From positions 88,815,563-88,879,562 of the forward strand of contig CAMTDV010000023.1 of assembly GCA_947069175.1 (NCBI GenBank): a stretch of 64,000 nucleotides of DNA. The letters run 5' to 3'. This stretch comes from Scalesia atractyloides (Eukaryota > Streptophyta > Magnoliopsida > Asterales > Asteraceae). The translations under genes and the position numbers were made by a program. This document shows, piece by piece, positions 1-10,716 of this stretch (within the stretch, counting starts at the first letter, position 1; each line of letters begins with the position of its first letter). The notes beneath the pieces were generated by a model. The model was not told the DNA's origin and did not search any database. It saw only the letters and a program-made list of their open reading frames with translations.

Positions 1-404
1 AAGAACTCAAAGACATAATTAGTGGAGATTTAACGCTTCTAAAAGAAGTGAAATCGGTTATAGTTGTAACCAACAATTCAGTATTAAGTTTAAAAACCGT
101 AATTACCGATGATTGGGAGGTTTTTGAAGAGCAGAAGAAATCAAACCACCGGCCACTATCTTCATTGCACCACCACCTGTGACCGTCGCCACCGACCACC
201 ATCTCTAAAATTAGATCTGATTCGTTAATCGCACAACATCATCTTCATTTCCCCTCTTTCTGGCTGTGAATATTTGCGGATGTTTCAGGTGTGTGTGATG
301 GGCGGTGGTGGCAGGTGGTGTGTGTACGTGGGTGGCGGTGATAACTGGGAGGGATAGAGAGAGAGGGGTATGAAAGAGAGAGAAAAAGAGTGACTTCTTT
401 TTTT
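1..404. other. Unassigned left-edge region
   Basis: No recognisable gene. A reading frame open from the window edge runs on the + strand from base 3 to a TGA at 180-182 (59 codons, with no start visible). It could be the end of a truncated coding segment, but I recognise no family. Bases 130-230 are rich in CACC/CCGCC repeats, and 345-395 is a purine-rich GAGAGA tract. Both are simple-sequence-like. Confidence 0.3.
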
Positions 405-405
405 T

Positions 406-629
406 AGAGTAAATTGCACAAAACGTCCTTTAAGTATGAAATAGACGGTTTTACCCTCACATGGCTTGCATGTGATGCCATTTAACATGATTTAATAACT
501 GGGTTAGTGATAAAGGATGAAACCCGTAACTAATTTAATCTTAAAGGCTGGTTTTGGCAACTTTTAAAGATTAAGGCTGAAACCAGCAAGATTGGTGAAA
601 CTTAAAGGACGTTTTGTGCAATTTACTCT
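406..629. mobile_element. MITE-like element with 29-bp terminal inverted repeats
   Basis: The left end 406-434 (starts AGAGTAAATTGCAC) is the exact reverse complement of 601-629 (ends GTGCAATTTACTCT). Both ends are bordered by TA if the repeat is read as starting at GAGT, which fits a TA target duplication of the Tc1/mariner (Stowaway) type. The 224-bp length and lack of coding capacity fit a miniature inverted-repeat element. Superfamily assignment is an inference. Confidence 0.7.
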
Positions 630-683
630 ATTTTGTCATATATCTTATATGATCTTAGCATTTTTTTAAGTTAATATGTTTGG

Positions 684-1165
684 CAGTTTGATTAGGATTA
701 CAATGCAGGATATATTACAGTTTGATTAGGATTACATTGAGTTTGATCACAACATTCTATCATTGAGTTTGATTACAACATTCTATCATTGAGTTTGATT
801 ACAACATTCCATTACAGTTTCATTAGGATTACATTGAGTTTAATCACAACCTTCTGTTGCAGTTTGATTAGGGGGCATTTGGTGCATCTGTTCATGTTAT
901 TGTTTTGGTGCATTTTAGTAATGGAATTAGGATTAGGATTGGTAATGAGTTGTGCAGGGGCATTTGGTGCATTTGTGCAGGTTATTGTTTTGGTGCATTT
1001 TATGCATTCCAGTAATGGAATTAGGGTTAATTTTAGTAATGAGTTGTGCAAGTGGCATTTGGTGCATTTGTGGAGGTTTATTTGGTGTATTTCAGTAATG
1101 GAATTAGGATTAGGAATGGTAATGAGTTGTGCAGGGGGCATTTGGTGCATTTGTGCAGGCTTTGA
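684..1165. repeat. Two adjoining imperfect tandem-repeat tracts
   Basis: At 684-866 short units built on TTTGATTAGGATTACA and CATTGAGTTTGATYACAAC recur about five times. At 912-1165 a unit of about 84-96 bp recurs three times, with starts near 917, 1013 and 1097. It contains GTAATGGAATTAGG followed by GAGTTGTGCAGGGG and CATTTGGTGCATTTGTG. The long open frames across it on both strands are repeat artefacts, not genes. Confidence 0.7.
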
Positions 1166-1589
1166 CTTTGCTTGCGTTAACATATTTAAAAGGGTTGACT
1201 ATCAAGTTCAAATAGATTAAGCGGTAATAGTAAAGAGTTGTGTTGGAGGTAAAATGTTTTCAGTTTACAAAGAACAGGGGTAATAAGAAAGGGTAAAATG
1301 GTCATTTTGCATGACCACTAATAGAACTTATAAGTAATTTAATGGCAAAGGGTAAGATTAAGGCAATTGGGATTTGTCCATGGTTAGGACAACAAGATTA
1401 GGTTTTAGGGGGTAAGAGTGTCATCGGGGTCTAAAGCCAGGGAGTAAAATTGAAATTTACTCTAAATTTTATGTTATGTTATTTCTGAGTTATGTTTTTT
1501 TATTTGTTTAAATGAAAGTTTAGTTATTTATAATTGTTTAATTGTTTTTTTAATCAAAAACATAAAAGACGACAGACCTTGGAACGAGT
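1166..1589. other. AT-rich spacer before the LINE
   Basis: I see no gene. There is a short near-palindrome around GAGTAAAATTGAAATTTACTC at about 1443-1463, which resembles the ends of the inverted-repeat elements seen elsewhere in the window. It may be a decayed element end. The true 5' end of the LINE lies somewhere in this stretch; I could not identify a target-site duplication. Confidence 0.3.
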
Positions 1590-1605
1590 TTCACACCTAG
1601 AAGCG

Positions 1606-2234
1606 ATGGAGGAGGGCGATGGAAGAGGAAAAGATGACAAACCTTGGAACGATTTTCCGAACCGCCGGAACACAGGAAGCAAGAAGACAGACAAGAGGGA
1701 GAACATTACCAAGTTCTATGTCATGAACCCACCATTGGGATGCAATCCTTGGGACGTTGCCGATTTTGTAGGTGTTTTTGGGGAAGTTGTAGGATGCTAT
1801 ATCGCTAGGAAGAGAGACAAAACAGAAACAAGTTCGGATTTTTAAGCTTCTAAGATATGAGGGATGCGAAAGAGATGGAGAAAGCGTTAAATGGAACAAA
1901 GACGGGGGGAAACAAGTTACGGGTCAATATCGCAAAGTTTGCGGTGGAGAATGCGGGGCTTTGGGAACATGATGAAAAGAAGGGTGTCAAGGACGAAAAG
2001 GAAAAAGGGAAACAACACACGGTGCACAATGTTGACGTAAACAGTTATGTCAAGAAGGGTTTATCCTTCAGAGCTATAGTTAATCTTGGACCATCTCGGA
2101 AATCAGAGGAGATCAATATATCAAAGACGGAGAACATTCAAATGACAGAGAAGAAGGTGGAGGTGCATGAAGAAATGAGTGCGTTCTTTGATTTTCAAGG
2201 AGGGGTTGAACACAATATTTCCCTACGCTTATAG
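1606..2234 (+). pseudogene. LINE ORF1 remnant with RRM (RNA-binding) domain
   Basis: The start codon at 1606 gives an acidic N-terminus. An RRM core follows, with RNP2-like KFYVMNPPLGCNPWD and later ALNGTKTGGNKLRVNIAKFAVENAG. This is the nucleotide-binding alpha-beta plait found at the N-terminus of many plant LINE proteins, where it binds element RNA. Reading fails at about 1825-1845 by a frameshift, with a stop near RNP1 (..FGFLSF*DMRDA). A second frame from 1857 runs to 2234, ending in a charged Lys/Glu-rich linker. Related intact LINE proteins are much longer, so this is a dead copy. RRM identity rests on motif recognition only. Confidence 0.65.
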
Positions 2235-3010
2235 ATATGAATAGAAATCTTATGGCTGCTGGAATCGTTAGTGGAAAAATGTACTATCTTGGCTGTTTAA
2301 ACCTGATAATTGTGTTCTAGGAGGATTATGAAGCGGCAAAGTTTTTAGAACTCACCGATATATGGGAGGGGTGGTTTTGAAGTCTGGATCTGTGGTCCAG
2401 GCAATCATTAGCATATGAAAGGATTTCTTGGCTTAATTTTTTCGGTGTTCCGTTATTTGGCGGAAATAAAGTGTTTGATAAGATTGCAGAATTGTATGGT
2501 AAGGTGGTGCATAAGTCTCAGTTATCTCCGGAGGTCAGGGATCTGTCGTTAAACCGGTTGGGAGTGCTGGTAGACAATGGTTGCGCACATTTGACTCGAT
2601 AACTCTGTTGTGGAGAAAAAAAGAAATATAGGATTTGGGTTGTAGAGGAGCAGGCGGACAGGATACCAGATTGTGTGGAGGAGAGCGAGTGGCCGGAAAG
2701 TGTGAACAGAGCTGAGGAAGTCAAATCATCACTGGTGATGAACGATGGTACGTTAGGAATTATGGTGGGGGCGAATAACGAGGAGCTTATTGGAGTGCAT
2801 GGGGTGAATAGTGGGTGCATGGAGAAGGGGAAGGGTCAAGCGTGCATGAGGTTGGAGACAAAGAGACGGTGGAATTAAATGTCTGGGGGAGGTCCGAGGA
2901 AAATGTTCAGATACTGTTAGAAGGGATCTTTCTTTTACATCTTTTACTTCTTTTAATAAACGGGAGAAACTAAAGAAAAAACGCTTTAATATTTTAAAAA
3001 ACGCTTTAAT
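2235..3010 (+). pseudogene. Decayed LINE ORF1 C-terminal/linker region
   Basis: There is no long frame on either strand. Short stretches still look like the linker between the RRM and endonuclease of this LINE family, for example a frame reading ERISWLNFFGVPLFGGNKVFDKIAELYGKVVH at 2409-2515 (given here only as a landmark; residues near PLFGGNKVF). Near 2965-3012 a roughly 21-bp unit AAAAACGCTTTAATATT is duplicated in tandem, just before the endonuclease part. Confidence 0.45.
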
Positions 3011-3044
3011 ATTGTATGGTAAGGTGGTGCATAAGTCTCAGTTA
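2490..3044 (+). repeat. Displaced 34-bp direct duplication in the LINE
   Basis: The sequence beginning ATTGTATGGTAAGGTGGTG at 2490-2523 recurs almost exactly at 3011-3044, 521 bp downstream. The second copy abuts the tandem AAAAACGCTTTAATATT unit and makes a false start upstream of the endonuclease reading. It looks like a templated repair or slippage scar rather than part of the original element. Confidence 0.7.
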
Positions 3045-3725
3045 AAGATGGATGGACAAAAGAGACTTAAACACAAAATTGATTTTATGGCGATCCACGA
3101 AACCAAGCATGAAGACCTAAGTGGTTTCAGGTTAGAAAACTTCTGGGGCAATAGTCAATTTGGGATGGATTTGTCGAGTCGGTTGGTCAATCTGGTGGTT
3201 TATTGTGCATTTGGAATTCAGGGGTCTTTGAAATGTTAAATACCATAAAGCATAGAAATCTGTTGGTTATTAATGGAAGAATTTAGGGTAGCGGCGAGGT
3301 TTTGAATTTTATAAACATTTACGCTCCCCAAAGAACTCCTGCTAAATTGGTTCTCTAGAATGAGATTCTGTCTATTATGGGAGGTTTCGCAGGTAAATGG
3401 GTGGTCGTCGGGGATTTTAATGCTGTTAGAAACACCGCTGAGAGGAAGAATCCGGGTTTTAAAAACACCTGTGCTAGAAATTTCAACAAATTTATTTCTC
3501 GAGCGAATTTAATGGAATATGATATGAAGGGCCAATAGATATACTTATATCAAAGACAATGGCAAGAAACTTAGTAAAATTGACAAAATTCTAGTCTGCC
3601 GGATTCTTTTAATAAATGGCCGGGAGCGATATTCAGAGCTCTTCCTACCACGTATTCAGATCATTGCCCTCTAATTTTGGTGGTGTCGGATAAAAAATTT
3701 TGGAGCGAAACCTTTTCGGGTGTTT
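3045..3725 (+). pseudogene. LINE endonuclease (EEP fold) remnant
   Basis: Translating in shifting frames recovers the endonuclease/exonuclease/phosphatase domain that nicks target DNA for target-primed reverse transcription. FMAIHETKHEDLSGF at about 3087-3130 carries the catalytic Glu of the Q/HETK motif. NFINIYAPQRTPAK lies near 3305-3345, VVGDFNAVRN (catalytic Asp and Asn) near 3403-3432, and SDHCPLI, the C-terminal Asp-His pair, at about 3658-3678. At least four stops or frameshifts separate these. The catalytic residues are mostly still visible but no continuous frame remains. Confidence 0.7.
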
Positions 3726-4128
3726 GATTCTTAGATGGGAAAGGAAGGTTTTAATGAAGCGGTGGAGATTGCGGTTGCTTCGTGTGACTCAGCTGGCCCG
3801 CCAAATTTATGTCTCACAAAAAAGTTTGTTGATATAAGGAAAGCTTTAAGGGAATGAAGAGATAAATTTCTTAAAAAAGACGGTGAAGAGTATGTTCGTG
3901 CTATGGAAGAGTTGGAGATTTTGAAAAGATTATGGAAGACCAGGAACTGTCGGACGAGGAGGAATGGGTATACACGGAGAATAAAAAAGTGTTATTTGAA
4001 GTTGATAATAAAAGATGCATGGATGCGAAATAGAGAGCTAGAGTCAAATGGGTCATGGAAGGTGACGAGAACTCAAAATGTTTTCATTCCTTGGTTAATA
4101 TAAGGAAGCAAAAAATCGAATTCCTGGG
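3726..4128 (+). pseudogene. LINE spacer between endonuclease and reverse transcriptase
   Basis: Helical, charged region typical of L1-type plant LINEs, read as ..KFVDIRKALRE.., then EEYVRAMEELEILKRL, and a decayed ARVKWVMEGDENS motif just before 4090. This last motif normally precedes the RT fingers. The reading is cut at 4128 by the E1 insertion and resumes at 56530. Confidence 0.6.
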
Positions 4129-5101
4129 TGACGGGTGAACCATAGGACAACCCTTAAATGATATAAATGTAATAAAAATCGTATTTTCAAGTGTGTTATT
4201 GTAAGGGATTGGGTGACTACAGTGCGTTTGTCATGTCATGTACAAAAGGCGTAAAAAGCAGAAAGAAAGAAAGCATGGTGAATAAGGGACACAGATTGGA
4301 AAGACGAAGATGTTTGAAGAATCAAGGAAGGTGAAACTGGTTGCTACCGTAGCTTACGGTGGCTACCGTAAGCTACAGTAGGCTCTGAAACATAAAATTG
4401 TCACCGTAGCATTGTTTTTTCATCTTTGATTTATATGAACAATGGAATTGAAGTGATGATGATCAACGGATCAATGAGTGGCTAATTTCCTATATGTTCT
4501 CTTCGGGATTGTGAGGTTTTCTATTGAATTCTTTGTCATTGTTTATGTTATTTGTGGGATAGTAGTTTGATTTTTTTGATTATATTGCTATGGTGATTGT
4601 GTGTTTGTTTAGTAAATGTTCGTATTGTTAAATTTCTTCTTCTGAACCATCAGTTCTTGGTGCCATAGGTGATTAGGATTTATTGGGAGGGATTTGGGGT
4701 TAGCTTATGTAACCAATTATCGGGTGACAACCTTGCATTCTTGTAATTCAAGTACTTGGTTCCCTTTTATCACAATCAAACACACACTCATGAACTATGT
4801 CTATGTAGTTCATCCCAATTAAACTTTGACATTGTCATTCATAGAATACCTGAAACCAGGGGAAAAAAATTCTTTCTCATTTCTGAATACAAAACTTGTT
4901 AACTGATTAGTTAATTTTAGTTTTACAAACCAAACAATCAAATCCTAAGATTAATTTTTTGCAATTTTAAGTTTATTAGTCATCATTTACAAGCTACTTA
5001 GTAAACACATTTTCCACAAACTCCCTGTGTTCGATACACATTTACCACTATCTAATTAGTGTATTTGGTTTATTTTTGAGTGAGACTTCGACCTCACGTC
5101 A
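4129..5101 (+). repeat. E1 5' LTR
   Basis: The 973-bp LTR pairs with 55397-56529. It is shorter because about 170 bp present in the 3' LTR (about 55683-55850) are missing here at about 4410, with CATT at both edges of the missing block. That is a microhomology deletion. It contains the inverted motif CTACCGTAGCTTACGGTGG at 4344-4362, immediately followed by a diverged inverted copy to 4380. Confidence 0.9.
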
Positions 5102-5103
5102 AA

Positions 5104-5122
5104 TTTTGGCGTTGTTACCAGG
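5104..5122 (+). promoter_or_regulatory. E1 primer binding site (tRNA-Asp type, degenerate)
   Basis: TTTGGCGTTGTTACCAGG lies two or three bases inside the LTR end. It matches, with a few transitions, the TGGCGCCGTTGCCGGGG site used by Athila/Tat elements to prime minus-strand synthesis from tRNA-Asp. Confidence 0.75.
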
Positions 5123-5198
5123 AAGTAGTGCGCAATGTGTGTTATCTTTAGTAGTTTTTGTTTGTTATTTTCGGGTTGACGTTGGTTGTGTTAGTGCT

Positions 5199-7928
5199 AT
5201 GCTTTTTAGAGGCTTTCACAAGTCATCACCACTAGCTTTTGATCCTGAAGTTGAATAAACACTTAGAAGGAACCGAGTCTTACTTCGGGAGAACAAGATT
5301 GTTGGGTCTCCTACTACACAAAAAAGCACAATAGATCCACCAACTCCCACTACGGGTCAAACAATGCCAACCACCCCTCCTCCAATTCCTACAACAGTTC
5401 CTACATCATTGAGTGAGGTGAAACCTACCAACACCAAAATTCCCATGAGTACACGAGATACATTTGGTTTTCAACCTTTGTCAAGCCTTCCACCCTTTAG
5501 CCATTTTTTGCTACTTCCAGTCAATCATCATCCCAACAGAAGTAACCACCCCTATAACCAACAAGATCCACCCGTAGTCCATACCACCATAGTTAACCAA
5601 CAAGATCCACCCTAGTCCATACCACCCTGGTCCACCAACTCCCACTACGGGTCTAACAATGCCAACCACCCTTCTTCCGATTCCTACAACAGTTCCTACA
5701 TCATCGAGTGAGATGAAACCTACCAACACCACAATTCCCATGAGTACACAACATACATTTGGTTTTTAACCTTCATCAAGCCTTCCACCATTTAGCCATT
5801 TTTTCCCTACTTCTAGTCAATCATCATCCTAACAGAGTCAACCACCCCTCCTCCAATTCCTACAACAGTTCCTACATCCGAGTGAGGTGAAAGGTACCAA
5901 CACCACAATTCCCATGAGTACACAACATACATTTAGTTTTCAACCTTCATCAAACCTTCCACCCTTTAGCCATTTTTTCCCTACTTCCAGTCAATCATCA
6001 TTCCAACACAGTCAACCACCCCCATAACCAACAAGATCCACCCATAGTCCATACCACCCTAGTCCTTCAACAACTACCATAACTGAGATTTCAATATAAT
6101 CTTCATTCATGTTGTATATGGGAACATAACATGATGGGTATGATGATGGTTATGAGGACGGATTTGAAGGATACGAAGAGGAAGGATATGTAACTAGGGG
6201 TGAGGGGACCCGAATGAGAACTCAAGGTGGGTTTGCGTTTGCACTAAGGCAACCACCAGAACCCATTCAAGAGTTTGTTAGACCGTAGTCGCAAGTTCTT
6301 CAATAGCTAATGCCATAACAAAGACAACAATTTCAAAGGCAGATGCCCCAACAACAAGTTCCTCAACCATATGCACCTCAAAGGAAAATGCCAAGAAAGC
6401 AGGTCAAAAACCAAGAGTGCCATTTGGTGTTCCGAGAAGACATAACCGCGAGGTAGTAAGGGGAATTGAGGCTCACATTAGACCGGTCATTACTAATAAC
6501 CTTTCTCCAATGGTGATTCCTCAAAATCATGAGGGAAGGACGTTTCAAGTTAGAACCAACTCATTTCAAAGTTTACCAAAGTACAAGCACGAAGAACCAT
6601 ACTTTCATTTGGAAGCTTATGATTCCATTTCTAACACTATTAAAGGGCAAGGTTTTTCATCTGATGATGTTAAATTGGTGCTTTCCAATTTTCTTTGGAA
6701 GACAAAGCGAAGAGATGGTTTTATACATTGCCTTCCACCTCGATTTATACTTGGGATGAAATACAACAAGGGTTTTTGGAATAAATCTTCACTACTCAAA
6801 AGACTAATGATGCAAGACGTAGTCTAAGAAGCTTCCAGCAACAGTCAGGTGAGAGTTTCATGAGGCATTTGAGAGATTTAACATGATGATTAAAAATTTC
6901 CCTCATCATGGTATTGAGCTTTAGGAATTGTTAAATGCATTTCATGAGGGGTTGAATTCGAAGGATGCTCGTGATTTATTGTCCATTACTAACGGTACAT
7001 TTGTTTCCAATTTTGAGCAAGATGATTGGGCATTTTTGGAGCAAATGCCAGTCACCTCAAAGAGGAAGGCTCAATCTTCTAAAGAGCAAGGGCGGTTATC
7101 ACAAGACCGCAAGTACATGTTGTAGATGATGGGGGAGTTCAGGCCAGTAGTCAGGTATATGATGTGTGTACTAATTGTATTGAGTTGGGCCATGTGGCAG
7201 ATAACTGTTTGGGAATTCAAGAGCATATTCAAGAGGTAAATGCAATTCAAGGCCAAGGGGAAGGTGGTAGGAACTTTAACTTGAATTCGAACACCTACCA
7301 TCCCAGTTTGTGAAATCACCTAAATTTCCGTTATGGAAACTCGGCGAATCAAGCCAATCCCGATTTCGAAGGAAATCAAGGTAACTATGCTCCTCTCCAA
7401 CAATTCAATAATCAAGGTACTTATTGTGGCAGGAATACTCACGGCTTTCAAAGGCAATTTCAACAACTAGGAAATGAGCAAGGTGGGTCATCGGGTCAAG
7501 TTGCTTCGAGTGGGAATGAAGTTATGGTTATGCTTAAGATGATGCAACAGGAAATACAAAGGAGAAATCAGATGGATGAGGCTCGCTTGCAAAAGGATGA
7601 AATTCATGACAAAGCCATCCAATCTTTGACCCCTCAAATGGGTCAACTTGCAACCGAAGTAGCGGACTTGAATAAAAACAAAGGTCAATTGCCAAGTGAC
7701 ACTAAGGTAAATCCTTCCCATAACTCTTCTCGTAATATTCCTATTAAACATGTTAGTGTTTTGAGAAGTGGTAAAGAATATAAAACCAATCCGTCACCAA
7801 ATTTGGTTGATGGAGTGGTGAAGGATATTATGGGGGTGGAAAGTCACGATGAAGATTCATCACTCACTAATGTTTCTAAAGAACCCACTTTTGAAAAAAT
7901 AATTGAGGAACCGAGTTTAAATGTTTAG
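5199..7928 (+). pseudogene. E1 gag (capsid/nucleocapsid) remnant
   Basis: Likely start at 5199 (MLFRGFHKSSPLAFDPEVE, then a TAA). A Pro/Thr-rich segment is inflated by tandem repeats (5337-6060). Capsid similarity follows at about 6415-6830: HIRPVITNNLSPMVIPQNHE and a frame shifting through YKHEEPYFHLEAYDSIS. LLNAFHEGLNSKDARDLL is at 6928-6985. A zinc knuckle CTNCIELGHVADNC (CX2CX4HX4C) is at 7167-7208. The last part, 7524-7928, is a coiled-coil-like segment ending in LRSGKEYKTN, a hallmark of Athila gag C-termini. At least six frame breaks. The product would have formed the virus-like particle. Confidence 0.7.
5337..6060 (+). repeat. Tandem repeat inside E1 gag N-terminal region
   Basis: A block of about 294 bp starting CCACCAACTCCCACTACGGG at 5337 recurs at 5632. 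A shorter third copy starts at AACCACCCCTCC (5840) and a fragment lies at 6009. The copies share CCACCCTTTAGCCATTTTTT and CAACAAGATCCACCC. The unit encodes Pro/Thr-rich linker sequence. Unequal copy lengths (294, then 177 bp) break the frame. Confidence 0.8.
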
Positions 7929-8087
7929 TTGAATAATAAGGACTAGGGAGTAGGGTCAAGTCAAATTCCATTTCATTCGACTTTAGTTGACCTAGTTAAA
8001 AAGAATATTATTTTAAAAAGGGGTTAACCTTCCATTACTTGAGGCAATTAAACAAGTACCCGCTTATGTGCAATTTTTAAAACAATT
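7929..8087 (+). other. Short gag-protease linker in E1
   Basis: A frame resembling the Athila linker is visible near 8036-8085 (..PLLEAIKQVPAYVQFLKQL), which in intact relatives sits just before the protease domain. Stops interrupt it upstream. Confidence 0.4.
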
Positions 8088-8300
8088 GTGTACGCAAAAG
8101 AGGAAACAAAAAGTACCAAAAGGGTTGATTTAACTGAAAGGGTAAGCGCGGTTTTAAAAGCGGATCTTCCTCCTAAGCTCCAAGATCCGGGAACGCCATT
8201 AATTAATATACACGTTGGTGATTTTCAAATGTTAAGGGCATTATTAGATATTGGAGCCAGAGTGAGCATTCTCCCGGGGGGGCTTATACGACCAATATGA
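8088..8300 (+). pseudogene. E1 aspartic protease remnant
   Basis: The frame 8088-8300 begins with YAKEETKSTKRVDLTERVSA and carries ADLPPKLQDPGTPLINIHVG, then the active-site strand LLDIGARVSILPG at about 8243-8281. In Athila-type proteases the motif is D-[LIT]-G-A-[SR], so the catalytic Asp is retained. The domain is cut short after ILPGGL and continues only in other frames. Its role was cleavage of the Gag-Pol polyprotein. Confidence 0.65.
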
Positions 8301-8717
8301 TTTTGGTTCATTGAAATGGGTCGAGACAACAGTTGTTTTAGCCGATATGTCTCATAAGCTTCACTGAGGGATTGTGCGGGATGTGATAGTAAAAGTGGAA
8401 GAATTTTATTACCTTGTTGACTTTTTAGTCTTGCATTACTCATCGATTGACCCGATCCAAAAACATATGTTAATTTGGATGGTCGACCATTTTTTAATAG
8501 CGCTCATGCCATTATTGATTGTTGATATGGTACGGTCTACATGGCATTCGGTGATAGAAAAATGCACCTAAATATTTTTACTAATGTTCCTAACTCTTTG
8601 GGTGGTGATGAGTGTTTCATGGCAGATTTTATTGACAGATGTGACCCACACGAGTATGAGGAAGATGCTTTGGAAACTTGTGTTTGTGATGTTTCTGAAT
8701 AGGTACATGTTTGTGCT
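8301..8717 (+). pseudogene. Protease C-terminal / pre-RT linker of E1
   Basis: Shifted frames keep fragments of the segment between protease and RT in this lineage: KVEEFYYLVDFLVL at 8394-8435, a frame with DRKMHLNIFTNVPNS at about 8556-8600, and an acidic stretch DPHEYEEDALETCVCDV near 8640-8690. No single frame is open. Confidence 0.5.
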
Positions 8718-10217
8718 TTGAGAGTGGAAGAGCAAAAGCAAGAGGTGTTGGCTGTGCGAGAAAGGAGACCGCCATGGACCCACCTAGTTGAGAATTTACA
8801 AGCCGAGATCAATTCGGACACGAAGCCTTCTTTAGTATGCCCATCGAAAGTTGAATTGAAGGACTTGCTGAGTCACTTGAAGTATATGTTTTTGGGTGAT
8901 AATGAGACATTGCCGGTCATCATTGCTTCCAACTTGGATGAGGCTCAAGAGCAAGGTCTTTTGAATGTGTTGAAGACTCACAAGGCGACTATAGGATGGA
9001 CAATTGCCGATTTGAAAGGTATTAGTCCATCTATAGTTATACACGAGATTATCACCACTGAAGATGCAAAGCCAACCTGAGAGACACAAAGAAGATTGAA
9101 CCCCAACTTGCGAGAAGTTGTGAAGAAAGAGGTCATCAAGTGGTTGGATGCGGGATTATTTACACCCTTTCAAACAGTGCGTGGGTGAGTCCCACAGAGG
9201 TAGTGCCAAAGAAAGCCGACATATAGGTAATCAAAGATGAAAACGATGAAAAAATTGCCAACAGACCAATCACTGGGTGGCTAGTTTGCATCGATTATAG
9301 AAAATTGAATGTTGTTGCCTCCAAAGACCATTTCCCGTTACCCTTTATTGACCAAATAATTGAAAAAACTTTTCAGTCAAAAATATTATTGTTTTTTGGA
9401 TGGGTACTCGGGTTATAATCAAATTGCAATTCACCCGGATGACCAACATAAGACCACTTTCACATGTCCTTATGGCACTTTTGCTTTTAGGCGGATGCCA
9501 TTCGGATTGTGCAATGCCCCTGCCACTTTTCAACGCTGTATGATGAGTATTTTTTTGGACATGGACGGGGTTTCACTTGTAGTATTCATGGATGACTTTT
9601 CTACTTTTGGCCTAACTTTTGAGTCTTGTCTTGATGAGTTAGAAAAATTTTTGAAAAGGTTGTGTTGAGACAAACTTAGTGCTAAGTTGTGAGAAAAATC
9701 ATTTCATGGTATAAGAGGGTATTGTGTTGGGTCATGTGATTTCGGATAGGGGAATGGAGGTACACAAGGCAAAAATAAGAGTAATTTCATCTTTGCCACC
9801 ACCAAAAAATGTTAAAGGGGTGAGGTCATTTTTTAGACATGCGGGTTTTTACTAGAAATTTAATAAGGGTTTTCGTGTAATTACTAAACCTTTATGTAAT
9901 TTGTTGTTAAAAGATGTTCCATTTGATTTTACTAATGAATGTTTGCAAGCTTTTAACATTTTGAAGGAGCAGTTGGTACAAGTTCCTATCTTGCAACCAC
10001 CGAATTGGACGAAGCCGTTCGAGATTATTCGTGATGCTAGTGATAGCACATTGAAGCAGTTCTGTGTCAAAGGGTTGACAAGAAGCCGGTGCTAATTTAT
10101 TATGCGAATAAGACATTATCTGAGGCACAACTAAACTACACCACCACATAAACAGAATTACTTGCAGTGGTGTACGCCTTGGATTAATCTCGGTCTTATC
10201 TTTGGGGGAGCAAAGTA
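8718..10217 (+). pseudogene. E1 reverse transcriptase and N-terminal RNase H remnant
   Basis: The 8718-9080 frame holds the conserved entry (PPWTHLVENLQAE.., then LPVIIASNLDEAQE and IGWTIADLKGISPSIVIHEI). RT motifs follow: a frame with CIDYRKLN at about 9289-9312, FLDGYSGYNQIAIHP at 9393-9437, FRRMPFGLCNAPATFQRCMM at 9486-9545, and the catalytic loop VFMDDF at about 9582-9600 (the YXDD position). The thumb/connection VISDRGMEVHKAKI is at 9738-9780 and the RNase H start at about 10020-10200. Several stops and shifts are present. The reading is cut at 10217 by E5 and resumes at 15812. Confidence 0.75.
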
Positions 10218-10683
10218 TGTAAGACCCTATCTTATTATATTGAAATATCTATAAAAATTTCGCATTTAAACGAGTAAATGCGAATAAACGACACTACAAA
10301 TTTTCGAGTTTATTAAAACTTTATCAACATTAAACATTTTTGACATATCGTCATTGGTTGCGTAACAACAAAACCAAGTGCGGAAGCTTGAGCTTTAATC
10401 GTGTTCGGTTCTTCATTTAGCTTGATCGTCATCCAAAGGTGTTTATGATAGACCTAAAATGGAAATTTGCAAATTATTAGTATTATAGCAATTTCCGAAA
10501 GCATAACATTATCGACTTGAATTAAAAATCAAATCAGAAAAACTTGATTTCTGAGGTGGCATCGGCGACGACTTATAGCCACTCGGCGAAGGCCTATAGC
10601 CACGTCGGCGACACCATGCAGATAGTAGCGTCTGGTGAAGACTACCGTAGACAGTAGTTTAATGCGTCGGAACAATGGAGTGG

Positions 10684-10716
10684 CGTCGGCGACGGCCGGT
10701 TGTACCGTCGCCGACG
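10684..10716. repeat. GC-rich perfect hairpin in E5
   Basis: CGTCGGCGACGG (10684-10695) and its exact reverse complement CCGTCGCCGACG (10705-10716) enclose a 9-nt loop. It sits at the end of a GC-rich island (10555-10730) where GTCGGCGAC-like units recur about five times in otherwise AT-rich sequence. Confidence 0.75.

Larger units (their letters stand above)
1590..4128 (+). mobile_element. LINE (L1-type) E0, 5' half, interrupted at 4128
   Basis: Non-LTR retrotransposon with an RRM-bearing first ORF, then an apurinic-type endonuclease, then the start of the reverse-transcriptase ORF. The matching 3' half begins at 56530. The element is broken by many stops and frameshifts and is not mobile. 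The sequence before 4129 ends in a frame coding ..EFLG, and the sequence from 56530 continues that frame as ..LNIDGRWISK, so the halves were one unit before E1 inserted. The 5' boundary is approximate. Confidence 0.8.

Noticed and set aside
789..1220. Long overlapping open frames on both strands (143 and 123 codons)
   Set aside because: They follow the tandem repeat GCATTTGGTGCATTTGTG; the proteins are low-complexity repeats with no domain-like pattern.
5511..5741. Gly/Val-rich minus-strand ORF
   Set aside because: It is the complement of the Pro/Thr-rich gag repeat; the composition is a mirror of that repeat.
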